From contig JALJCS010000035.1 in assembly GCA_023055355.1 (NCBI GenBank), positions 5,835,501 through 5,899,500 of the forward strand: DNA of 64,000 nt. Direction: 5' to 3'. Position numbers and translations under genes: made by a program. This stretch comes from Agelaius tricolor (taxonomy: Eukaryota; Chordata; Aves; Passeriformes; Icteridae). The notes under the pieces were generated by a model, which was not told the DNA's origin, searched no databases, and saw nothing but the letters and a program-made list of their open reading frames with translations. Of the stretch, positions 25,735-36,606 are shown in pieces (within the stretch, counting starts at the first letter, position 1; each line of letters begins with the position of its first letter).

Positions 25735-26035
25735 ACAAAGGGCTGTGGTGCGGGGGCTCCGCTCAGTGGGCCGGGTGGGTGTACGGGGTCCGGCTGCTGG
25801 ATGGACCCTGGCGTGGTGGGGCTTTGCCTCAGAACAGCGGGGATCTAGGGCAGCGCAGGGCCGGGGGTGGAAGCCGCGGGTCCTCCCACCCCGCGGGGTT
25901 CGCCCTCCCTTGGCTGCTCCCCCTCACCCCCGTCCCGCCGCCACCGCCCCCCGCCCGCTGCTGGGCGCCGCTCCAGGGGCAGGGGCGGGGGCGGCGGTGC
26001 TTGGGCGCTGCGATGGCGGCGGCGGCGGCGGCTGC

Positions 26036-26122
26036 GGGTGCCCGTGCGACAATAAACTGCGCTGAGCAACCCAGTGTAAGCCTGTGAGTGCCCCGTGCCA
26101 CTATTAACTGCGCTGAGCGACC
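26036..26122 (+). repeat. EPN3: Duplicated 37-bp block around the EPN3 poly(A) signal
   Basis: Copy 1 (26036-26072) contains GCGACAATAAACTGCGCTGA; copy 2 (26086-26122) contains GCCACTATTAACTGCGCTGA. The AATAAA of copy 1 is ATTAAC in copy 2, so only the first can act as a poly(A) signal. Confidence 0.85.
26051..26056 (+). terminator. EPN3: EPN3 poly(A) signal
   Basis: First AATAAA after the EPN3 stop, giving a 3' UTR of about 650 bases. It is already inside the GC-rich SPATA20 promoter region. Confidence 0.65.
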
Positions 26123-26280
26123 GCGGCGCGGGGCGGTAACGGGGCGGAACCGGAAGCAGGAGGGGCGGGGTCCAATGGGGGCGAGGCTGCGCCTCAGGGG
26201 CCGGGCGGTGACGGAAGAGGGCGGTGGCACCGGGGGCGCGGCTTGGCCGGTAACGGGGCGGGGCCCGGGGAGCTGCCGCC
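26100..26280 (+). promoter_or_regulatory. SPATA20: SPATA20 CpG-island promoter (ETS, GC box, CCAAT)
   Basis: Within 135 bases of the start codon are ACCGGAAG (26149-26156, ETS type), GGGGCGGGG (26162-26170, Sp1/KLF type) and CCAAT (26172-26176, NF-Y type). There is no TATA box. The ATG follows GCCGCC, a strong Kozak context. Confidence 0.65.
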
Positions 26281-29200
26281 ATGTTGGCGGCGCCGCTGCG
26301 CTGCGCCCGCAGGTACCGGAGGGGCCGGGGGGGTGGGTCCGGCCTGGGTGCGGTGGCTGCGCGCCCCGCCAGCGCCGCTGCGCCATCACCGCGTCCCTGC
26401 CACTCCGCGAATCCTCCCCGCACTTCTCCCGTGCCAAACCCCGCATCTACCCAGCAGCAGAGGAGTCTCCCTGCCCCCCATTCCCCTCACCATAAAGAGC
26501 CTGTGTCCCCCCTACCCACATCCCCCCCACGAGAGGGGATTTTCCTTTCTGAGGGGGTGTTCTCCCTGCGGACACGCAGGTCAAGTCCCGCAGATGCTGT
26601 TCTTCCATTTACAGCTGTTGAGTGTGCCCCCAAAGTGTGCTGGTGGGAGGGGCAGCTCTGGGAATGGCCTTCACCCCACCGGTGGGGTGTGCCAAACTGG
26701 AGAACAAGCTCCTCTGAGCCTCCAGTGAGTGGGAAGGACTTGTAACGTCCTAGGGGGGATTGGGGTGGACTGAGCCCCAGCAGAGCTACCTGGGGCTGAG
26801 ACTGTTTCCCTTGGCATGGAGAGCGAATAGTGGAGAGCAGCACCCTGTCCTGGGGCACAGCAGGACCTGGGGTGGTGGTGCTGATGCTCTGGTCTGTCAT
26901 GGCTCTGTCCAGAGGCTGAGCTTTGTTGTGGTGAGCAGGGAACCCCTGAGCCTGTTTGGTGTCACAGGCACACATTTCTAACGGGGATCGCAGCCATGGC
27001 CACGGTGGGGACACCCAGCCCCCCCAGCGTCCCTCGTCACACCAACCGCCTGATTAATGAAAAGTCCCCATACCTCCTGCAGCATGCCCACAACCCTGTG
27101 GATTGGTAAGAGCAATGGGGAGCCTTTCCCCTTCCCCCTCATCCTCTTGTCCTTGTGCTCATGGGGCTGAGGGACTCTTGTCTTCCCCCACAGGTACCCT
27201 TGGGGTCAGGAAGCATTTGATAAAGCAAAGACAGAAAACAAGCTGATATTCCTGTCAGGTAACCAGAAACAAGGCATATTTCATGTCCCCATGTGTTGGT
27301 CAGTAGATGATCACAAAAGCTGAGCTGCATCCTGAGCTGGTGTGTGATTAGCCACGTAGGTATGGATGACCACCAAGCAAGAGAGTACCATGTGCTGGAG
27401 TAGCTCTCTCTGAAAATGGGCTGCATGCAGGACCAGAGTCCTTGGCCAGCTGTTAGGAAAATGGGCTGCATGCAGGACCAGAGTCCTTGGCCAGCTCTCT
27501 TTTAAGAGCTGGAAAGTTCAGGAGACTCTTCTCCATTTGGAAAGTTCAGGAGACTCTTCTCCATTTCTTGTCCAGGAAGGCAGCAGCTCTTGCCCATAGC
27601 AGGGGTCCCCATCTCTGAGTGTTCTCCCCATCACGTGTTTCCTGCTCCCTGCAAAGGACCATTCCTCACCCGTCTAAGCTTGTTTGCAGTTGGCTACTCC
27701 ACCTGCCACTGGTGCCATGTCATGGAGGAGGAGTCCTTCAAGAGCAAGGAGATTGGGGAGATCATGAATGAGCACTTTGTATGCATCAAAGTGGATCGTG
27801 AGGAGCGGCCAGATGTGGACAAAGTATACATGACCTTCGTGCAGGTGAGGGAGGCACGGGCAGAGCCCAGGAGGCTTTGACTGGTTCATTGTCATGTTCC
27901 TCAGGCAAGCAGAACCAGTATATGGGGTGGGTCTCAACGGTGGACAGAAGCACACATCTCTCTTTGAGTGAGGCTCTTGTATGTGCTGGAAGGGCACAGA
28001 GCAGGTGCCTCTTGCGTGACCTTGGTGCACATGCATTTTGTCTTTCAGGCCACCAGTGGTGGAGGTGGTTGGCCCATGAGTGTCTGGCTGACCCCAGACC
28101 TCAAGCCCTTTGCTGGGGGGACGTATTTCCCTCCTGAGGATGGAGTTCATCGTGTTGGTTTTCGGACAGTGCTGCTCCGGATCGCAGAGCAGGTGTGGGG
28201 CAGGAATGGTATAGCAGACAGGGCTGAACCAAAGGGAGCACAGGGAAATTGGTCTGGGCTTGAAGGGTAACTGAGTTAGGAGATTCAGTTGTGAGGAAGA
28301 GTAGCCCAGAGAACGAGCCAGAGCTTTCGCTTGGTTAGAAGTGGGTTTGAGCTGATTTGGGGAGGGTGATTGAGAACTGGAGGTGTGGTTTGGACTGGTG
28401 CAAGGCAAGAAGAACTATCTCTTTCCCACTGCATCTTAGTGGAAGGAGAACAAAGATGCCCTGTTGGAGAGCAGCCAGAGGATTCTGGAAGCATTGCGAC
28501 ACACATCAGAGATCCGTGTGCAGGGCCAGGAGTCACCCCCACCAGCCAAAGAGGTGATGGACACCTGTTTCCAGCAGCTCTCCAGATCCTATGATGAGGA
28601 TTATGGTGGATTTTCCAAATCCCCCAAGTTCCCCACCCCAGGTCAGTCTGGTCTCTTCTGCTGAGACCTGCTGTGAGGCAGACAGCAGCATGGGGGCAGA
28701 GCCCACCCCACAGCCTCCCGTTATCTCCCTGTGTTTCAGTGAATTTGAATTTCCTGTTCACATACTGGGCCCTGCACCAAACAACTCCAGAAGGTGCCCG
28801 TGCACTGAAGATGGCTCTGTACACCCTCAAGATGATGGCCCATGGGGGCCTCCATGACCACATTGGTCAGGTAGGAGTAAATCTTTGGGGGTAAGCCCCT
28901 GTCATGGCCAGGAGGTGTGAGGTGGAGACGTCTTCACATACTCTCTGCAGGGGTTTCACCGCTACTCCACCGACCAGCACTGGCATGTTCCTCACTTTGA
29001 GAAGATGCTCTATGACCAGGGGCAGCTGGCAGCCATGTACAGCAAAGCCTTCCAGGTATAGCTTTGGCATCGCTCTGTGTGGCTCCCACTCCTGCAGGCT
29101 GCAAGGACTGGCCTGGTTTGGGGAGCAGCTTCAAACCCTCTTCCCCAAGATACTCCCCATCCCACGGGCATGGAGCAATCCAATGCTCCCCTTCATCTCC

Positions 29201-32200
29201 TGTTGTTTATCCAGAAGTGCTGCACAAACGTGTGACAGTGTAGCCCTGGGGCTTTGAGCATAATGGGGGAAGAAACAGCCTTTGGGCTGGTTTTTGCAAG
29301 TCAGCAGACAATGCTGCTGCCTCTGACCTTGGTGTAACTCCAGCATTACTCTCCACTGCCCTTTGTAGATATGCAGTACTCACTGATAGTAGATTTCTAT
29401 TGAAGGTCTTACTCTGAATCCATCCTTCATTTAAAATCCTTGGACTTCCAAATGCTCCTTTGCCAACTCTTCAAATTGAAATCTCTCTCCATATCTTGCT
29501 GTGTCTCTTGCCCCCTCCCACCCCTCTAACACTGATGTCCATGCTGTGTCTCACACAGATCTCTGGTGATGAATTCTTTGCTGATATTGTCCGAGACATT
29601 TTACTCTACGTCTCGCGTGACCTGAGTGACCAGGTAGGCTCTTCCCTGAGCTGACCCAAAGTGAGCCACTTACCCTACCCTGGGATGTGCCTTGGGGCTG
29701 TTCTTTCCTCCCTTCCATCCTAGCTGAGCACAGTCTGGAGCACTACTGAGGCTCATTAGCCAGACTGCCAGCCCTGCAATGCTGGGGAGCTGGCTGAAAG
29801 TGTTGTCCTGGAGCTGGAGGATCTCTCTGTTGCACTTTTCCCAGGCAGGAGGTTTCTATAGTGCAGAAGATGCAGATTCCTACCCAACCACCACATCTAC
29901 AGAGAAGCGAGAAGGAGCTTTCTGTGTGTGGACAGCCAAGGAGCTCCGGGCTCTCCTCCCCGACCCTGTCGAGGGGGCCACAGAAGGGACAACCTTGGGA
30001 GATGTCTTCATGCACCACTATGGAGTGGAAGAGGCTGGCAACGTGGACCCCATGAAGGTGAGGGAGAGCAAAGACTTGCCTAGTGTCAGGAGCACTGATG
30101 AGGGACCTGCATCCATTGGCATGGAGGGATGGCAGAGCAGCCCCAAAACACTCAGAGTCTAACACCTCCCAAGTCTGATGGCATTTCTAGAACATGTCTC
30201 CCTCTCCCTTCAGGACCCCCATCAGGAGCTGAAGGGAAAGAACGTCCTCATTGCCCGCTGCCCCCCGGAGCTGACGGCAGCCCGATTTGGGCTGGAGCCA
30301 GGCCGGCTGAGTGCCCTGCTGCAAGAATGCCAACAGAGACTGTCCTCAGCCCGGGCACAGCGGCCACGGCCACACCTGGACACCAAGATGCTGGCAGCAT
30401 GGAATGGTGAGGGGTGGCTCTGCTCTGAGGACATGCCTTGGCTGGACCCCCACCAGGGCATGGTAGCAGCAGGTCCTGCTGGGACTGAGAAGCTCCCACA
30501 GAGGCACTGGGTAGGCTGTGATCGGGACCTGTGATCAGGGGCTGTGTGGAAGCAGCCCCACACCTGCAAGCCTTGGGAGCATGGGGATTCTGCTCTGGCT
30601 TTATTTCCTTCCCCAGCTGCCAGCAGAGAGCAGCAGAACTCTTCCCCTGGCTCAGTTCAGCTCCTCTGGTTGGGCTGTGGGGAAAAGGTCTGAGGTGGGG
30701 ACCCAGGACCCTGGTAGGTACAGAGCCCATCCCTACTGCTGCATGGGTGAGGGATCATAGCACTGTGTTTGTCTGGGGGTCCTGCCTCAGGGAATCACTT
30801 GCAGGGCTCCCACCTCTGTTCCCAGCAGGAAATTCCTGAGTGTTTGGGTCTGGAGCTGGCATGGACTGGAGTTACCCTGCAAACTGGAATAGTCTTGAGC
30901 CCTGTATCTGCCCACAAGTGAGGGCTCAGCTCTTGCTGGCCTTACAGTACTCTGCCTATCTCTTTGGTGACAGTGAGTGACTTCATTAATGATTGGAACT
31001 GAGCAGAAGAGCTAAGACCTGCTGCCATCATGGAGGATGAGCTTCACATTGAGCCTCCTTCAGAGAACTGACACTGACCCTCTCACCAGTTCCATGTGCC
31101 CCCCCTGACCTGTCCTACTGTCTCTGCCTCTGCAGGGCTGATGATCTCAGGCTTTGCCCAGGCTGGGGCTACCCTGGCCGAGCAGGGATATGTGAGCAGG
31201 GCTGCACAGGCAGCTGCCTTCCTGAGGACACACCTTTTCGACCCTGACAGTGGGAGGCTGCTTCGGAGCTGCTACCGCGGCAAGCACAACTCAGTGGAGC
31301 AGAGGTGAGTATCAGAAACTCCACAGACTTGACTGGCCACCTGCAGGTGCTGCCCAGACCCCCAGCAGTCCCTGTCCTCTCTTCCAGGCAGGACCGAACT
31401 GGGAGGGAGGGAGGCTGTTTGTTTTGTATAGAGCTTCGGTGCAGTTTAGGAAGGATTAGTGTCCCCCAGCCAGTGAGGAAGAATTGAAGTCAAAACCTTT
31501 CCTGTTCCTCATCTTTCATGCTGGCAAGTGTCTTCCCCTACCTTCTCCTCCTGTACAGAACCCTGGGGCTGAGTTGTGTGATGGCCACAGCCATTGCTTT
31601 GCTTGGTGGCATCTCCTTGGGTATCAGAGACCAGTAAGCAGGGCTTTGCTGGGTTGGAGAGCATTTCTAACTTGCTCAGTTTAGAGATTCTGATTTTTCT
31701 TCCCTGTGTGCTACTACAGTGCTGTGCCCATCCAGGGCTTCCTGGAGGACTATGTCTTTGTCATCCAGGCACTCTTTGACTTGTATGAAGCCTCGCTGGA
31801 GCAGGGCTGGCTGGAGTGGGCCCTTCATCTCCAGCACATGCAAGACAAACTCTTCTGGGACCCTAAAGGCTTTGCTTATTTCTCCACTGAGGCCAACGAT
31901 CCCTCTCTGCTCCTGCGTCTCAAGGATGGTGAGCTCAGGGACCTGGCAATGTGTTCCGTGGATTGTGGTGTGGGAGGATGGGGCTGATGGCCGATGATGG
32001 TGAGGCACTGGGCTAATGGCAGATGTTGTCCTTTGCAGACCAAGATGGAGCAGAGCCCACCCCTAACTCTATCGCTGTCACAAACTTGCTCCGAGCAGCT
32101 TGTTACTCTGGTCATATGGACTGGGTGGAAAAAGCTGGCAAGATCTTGGCTGCCTTCTCAGAGAGGCTGCAGAAGATCCCGATAAGCCTCCCAGAGATGG

Positions 32201-35200
32201 TCCGAGCCACCGCTGTCTTCCATCACACCCTCAAACAGGTATGGGCTGGGGCTCATTGTCCCCTGCAGGACCTGCTGTAGGAAGTGGGGCTGGCAATGGC
32301 ATGGGTGCAGTCAAAGCTCTGTTTTCTCCCTCCTGCCATCCACCCTCCCCCTGGACAGGTTGTCATCTGTGGGGACCCTCAAGGAGAAGACACCAAAGAG
32401 ATGCTGCATTGTGTCCGCTCTGTCTTCAGCCCAAACAAGGTAGAGGTGCTCCCTGCCTGCCAGCCCTTCTCTGGTCTTTGCTGTCTGCACTGCTGGTGTT
32501 CATCCCTTCTCTCAGTGCAGCTGTTGCACCCATCCTCCTCTGTTCTGCCTCTTTTCTGGGAAGCATCCTGTCCTTTTCATTTCTGAGCACAGCCACAGGG
32601 CCATGGCTGAGCCCTGCACTCTTCTCCCTGCACAGAGCATGGGCAGCCCAGCCTAGAAGTGGCTGCAGCAGTGGTTGTTATTGCTGTTGGCTGTTTACAC
32701 TGCTCTCACTGTGAAGCCCAGTGCATTCCCAAGGGGAAACCTTTCATTCCGGTGTGAATGTGTTCTGCCTAGTGTGGATGTGTCATGTCCTGTGCAGACC
32801 CAGTTAGTATCTGGGTCACCTACTGCCTGGAGACACCCTTGCATCCTTGGAAGGGATGAGGCAGTGCCTCACTCCAATTCTGGGTACCACCAGCTGGGAG
32901 AGGCTGGCTTTTCCCAAAGCTCTTCTCCCATTCAGCAGCTGTTGCTGTGTATTGGGGTTCCTGCCTGACTCTGCTTGTCTTCATCTCTGCTTTGGGATGT
33001 ATCAGTGCATCCCACAGAGGGGCTGGAGTTGTTGGCTGCATCTGGAACTGGCAGGGAAGGGCAGCACAGCAGCTGGTGCCCATCAGCTTTGGTGGCAAGT
33101 GTCCCTGCCTTGGGAATGATGGCTTTGACCTCAGCAAAGCTGTGGAGCTGAGGGAAATAGGACTGGGCTGTGAGCTCGGGAGCTCGGTGTTTGGATTGGA
33201 TTCATCCCTGGCCATTGGGCCCTGGTGCCAGGGACTGACATGTTCAGTCTCAGTGTCTGGGGGGCTGAGGCCAAAGCACCACTTTGCCTCTGTAACCCCA
33301 GCTGGGATGAACTGGGGAGGGCTGAGCCATCAGCACAGAATCCTCTGCTCTGTACTCTTGTTAGCTCAGCCCACAGGGGTATCACCCCTAACCTTCTGCC
33401 CAGTGATGTTTGATGTCAGCATTGGAGGAGGAGGGACACGTTCCAGGGACACGAGTGAGGCATACAGCTCTCTGTCCTTCCTCTGCCATCACCCATCCAG
33501 CAGTGCTCTTGTTCCATGCAGGTCCCTATTTTGTGTGCGAGGCCTCTATTCCCACACTCGACCTCTGTCCCTTTGAAGGATTACACTGGCTGACCCAGTT
33601 TGCAGGAACAGGAGCCCAGCACCACTGTTAATAACCCTCTGCCCACAGCTGTTCAACCCTTGGTCCCCTGAGCCCACACTGGCAGTTCTGGGGTCTTGAG
33701 CAGAACAAATAGCACAGCCATATCCTCCTCTCCCCTGCAGTCTGGCTCCCTCCTGCAAAGCTGGTAACAAGCCTGGCTGGTAGGGATGCTCCTTCCCCAG
33801 GGGAGTATCTTTCTCCTTCAAGCTTTTGCATTCCTTGGGGAAGGGAGAAGATGAGGGCTGGGTATTCTGCATGGATATTTCCATGGGGGAGTGAAGCCAT
33901 GGTCATGCCTGCCAGGGCTGCTTGCAGGGGACCTATGCTTTGAGAGGCATGTGAGAGGCTGTAGCTGGAAGCTGGCAGCAGGCAGGGTGGGAGTCTAGCT
34001 CTGTTTGCCCCTTGTGTGTTCCTCATGTTGTGATGATGGGATGGAGCCAAAGCTGTTCCAGCTTGGGTTTATTTCCTGGAAGAAGAATTGTGGCAGGAGG
34101 GTAGAGCTCTCCCCCAGAGGACCATAGCCCTGTGGAAACATATCTCCCCTTCCCCAAGCATGAGTGTGCAGGAGTGGTAGGAGCATGATCTCTGGCAGTA
34201 GCAATGGCTCCTCCCCTTGCAGAAGTGTTGGGAGGAAGGGAGGAGAATCCCACTTCTCAGAGAGTTGCACTACCTTTGGGAGCAGCCCACTGCCTCCCAA
34301 CAGCCATCCCTCTTTCCATGCTGCATCACACAGAAATGAGCATGCTCCTGTTCCCACCTGCCTCCATCCCTCTCCAGCTGCTCCTCAGATCTCCTTCCCT
34401 GCCACGGGAAGCTGCCCTAAGCAGAGCAGCCCTGGGTCACCTGCTCTAGGGACATGGCTGATTGGGAATTGGCTTTGCCAAGGAGTTGGGGGAACATCCC
34501 TGTTCCCTTGCGTCCCCATTCCCTTTGTGCCAGCAGGGTGCCAGGGGCCAGGCTTGTGTGCAGGAACACAATTAATTAGGTTGTTTCAGTAATTAATTCC
34601 GTACAAATCTCACCCTGAAATCCTTGCTGTAACAAGATGCTAATGATAGAATTGCATTGAGGTTGTGATTTTAAATGGACCCTGGGTCTGGAGTAGCCCT
34701 TTGCTGCAGGCAGCTCTTTGGGGATGCAAGTAGGGGTGATGCTGATAGCTGTTCCTGTGAGTGTCCTGGTGCTGGGAGCAGAGAGGGTTGGTTCCCTGCT
34801 CTGGGGCTGGATCCCAGCTGCTGGTATAGATCCCTGCCCTGTTAATGGTCTTTAGGGTAATTATAAAGGATCCCATTATCTCCTCGGCTGCAGAGCACTC
34901 GCCTGCCACTTGTCTTCATCCTGGCCCTGTGAGAGGACCTTGGGGAGCTTGTGAGAAAAATGAATAATGAATTTCAGATTGGACATGAATTGGTAATTAA
35001 TCACTCCTGGAATTAATTCCAGACAAAGGCAAAGGGGGAGGAGATTGGGGGGAGCAAGAGGCAGGCAGGGAGACAGGCTGAGCCAGAGCTGGGTCAAGCA
35101 GATGTGGGGTGATGGTGGATAGAACAGGACTGCAGCAACCACTATCCAGGGCAGGGACTTGGGGATGTGGTTCTCCCCTGGGGACACAAGGGTGTGGGCA

Positions 35201-36287
35201 GCCCCTGCCAGGCATGAGTGAGGCTGTGTGGGTGTCTCTGGATGCCAGTGCTGGGTCTTCTGCTGGCTCTGGTGTAGAGGATGCTGCGTGCCAGGAGAGC
35301 AGTGCCATGGTGGGAGATGTGTGTGCTGTGAGAGGCAGCATTTGGTGTCAGCATCCCTTGGTGGCATTGGCATGAGTAGTAGGGACATGTTGCGAGTGTG
35401 TCCATGCTCAGCAGACACATGCAGGGCTTGGATTGGGGCGGGCAAGGGACAGCTGTGTGCTCCAGCAGCAGGATGTTCCCTCTGTGCCTTGGGAAGGACA
35501 GGCTTTTGCTCACCCTTTGCATCTGTGTCGGCATGAGGCTCGCTGCCAGCTCCTGGCCTTTCTCCTGATTAGCCTGTAAGCCCCGAGGCTTTAACAAACA
35601 TTTTCCCTTTCAGAAAAGCTAATTATCCTGGCAGCCCAGTCATCACCTCTGGCTGATGCTGCTGTGTGAACTGGGAGAGCCCCTGACCCAGTGCTCATTG
35701 CTGCCTGAGTTTTTCTGGGAGGTGTGGGTAGGGCAGGAGGAACTGGGCTGCAGGTCAGATGGGGCAATGCTGCAGCTGTTTCTGGGGCTGTTCTTTGGCT
35801 GGGTAGATGTCCCCAAGGAGCTGGCTAGGCTGGGATGTGCCAATCCCTGTGCTTCATCCTGGCTGCCAAGTGTTTGGCGTGGTTAGGTTGCCACATCTCC
35901 ATCATGCTTTTTCCTGCACTGGCATTATAGGGTGTGACCACTGTGGGACCATGGCAGAGGGCTGGAGTGGATCCCTTGAGCTGCCCATCCCCTCTCCATT
36001 TTGAAAGAGTGTCGGGGGGGGACACTGCCAGCCCTCAACATGTCAGTGGGGCAGGAAGGACCAGCTGGCTGGTGCTGCCTGTGCTCTCTGGCTCTTACAG
36101 CTCCTTCTCTGGACAGGTGCTGATGGTCGCAGATGGAGACAGTGCTGGGTTCCTCTACCGCCAGCTGCCTTTCCTTGCGTCCCTGGAGAGGAAGGATGGG
36201 AAAGCCACTGCCTATATCTGCAGCAACTTCACCTGCTCCCTGCCTGTCACCTCTGTCCAGGAGCTGCGTGGGATGCTCAGCCCGTGA
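26281..36287 (+). CDS. SPATA20: SPATA20, spermatogenesis-associated protein 20, complete (760 aa)
   Basis: Sixteen coding exons: 26281-26312, 26968-27105, 27194-27258, 27690-27844, 28049-28192, 28440-28641, 28740-28870, 28951-29055, 29559-29633, 29845-30057, 30214-30406, 31136-31304, 31720-31928, 32039-32238, 32359-32439, 36117-36287. Total 2283 nt, all phases consistent. The N-terminal half is a DUF255/DsbH-type thioredoxin-like domain: [21 protein letters not shown], then a CHWCH redox motif at residues 84-88, [14 protein letters not shown] and [11 protein letters not shown]. The rest resembles a six-hairpin (alpha/alpha) barrel ([34 protein letters not shown]), as in bacterial YyaL. The mammalian protein is abundant in spermatids; its substrate is not established. 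Residues 1-35 are Arg-containing and free of acidic residues, compatible with a mitochondrial presequence; Met21 could be a second start. Slightly shorter than human, mainly at the N-terminus. Confidence 0.96.
27412..27566. repeat. Two adjacent tandem duplications in SPATA20 intron 3
   Basis: A 40-bp unit at 27412-27451 is repeated at 27457-27496. Just downstream a perfect 28-bp unit (27511-27538) is repeated at 27539-27566. Both pairs are identical or nearly so, hence young. Confidence 0.93.
32440..36116 (+). other. SPATA20: Long last intron of SPATA20 with AT-rich blocks
   Basis: At 3.7 kb it is about five times longer than any other SPATA20 intron. AT-rich blocks at about 34565-34680, 34850-35035 and 35565-35650 carry TAAT/ATTA homeodomain-type cores and contrast with the GC-rich surroundings. 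They look like candidate conserved noncoding elements; no repeat family or coding frame explains them. This is judged by composition only. Confidence 0.35.
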
Positions 36288-36600
36288 GCCCCTCAGTCAT
36301 GCTGCCTGCGGGAAGGCAAGAGTGGGACAGACAGGCACGGGAACACGGGAGAACCTCATAATAGAGGCAACCTGAGCACCATCCCAGATGGTTTCTAGCA
36401 GTGCAGTGGGGCTGTGCCCTTCCCCACCTGCAGCAGGTCGGGGTCTGCTTGCATTGTTGCTTCAGCAGTGTCTCAGCACAACTGACTGTGGTCCTGGGTC
36501 CTGTTTTTGGTATGTCCAGGAGACACCCACGGAGGAGCATCTCCTGCCTCTGTATTCATGCTTGCTTCTCACCTCTTCTTGCTGAGGAAAAGAAAACCAA

Positions 36601-36606
36601 ATTAAA
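36601..36606 (+). terminator. SPATA20: Possible SPATA20 poly(A) signal
   Basis: ATTAAA variant about 315 bases after the stop codon; no AATAAA lies closer. Tentative. Confidence 0.4.

Noticed and set aside
27674..28408. 244-residue minus-strand frame
   Set aside because: Antisense of SPATA20 exons 4-5 and adjoining introns.
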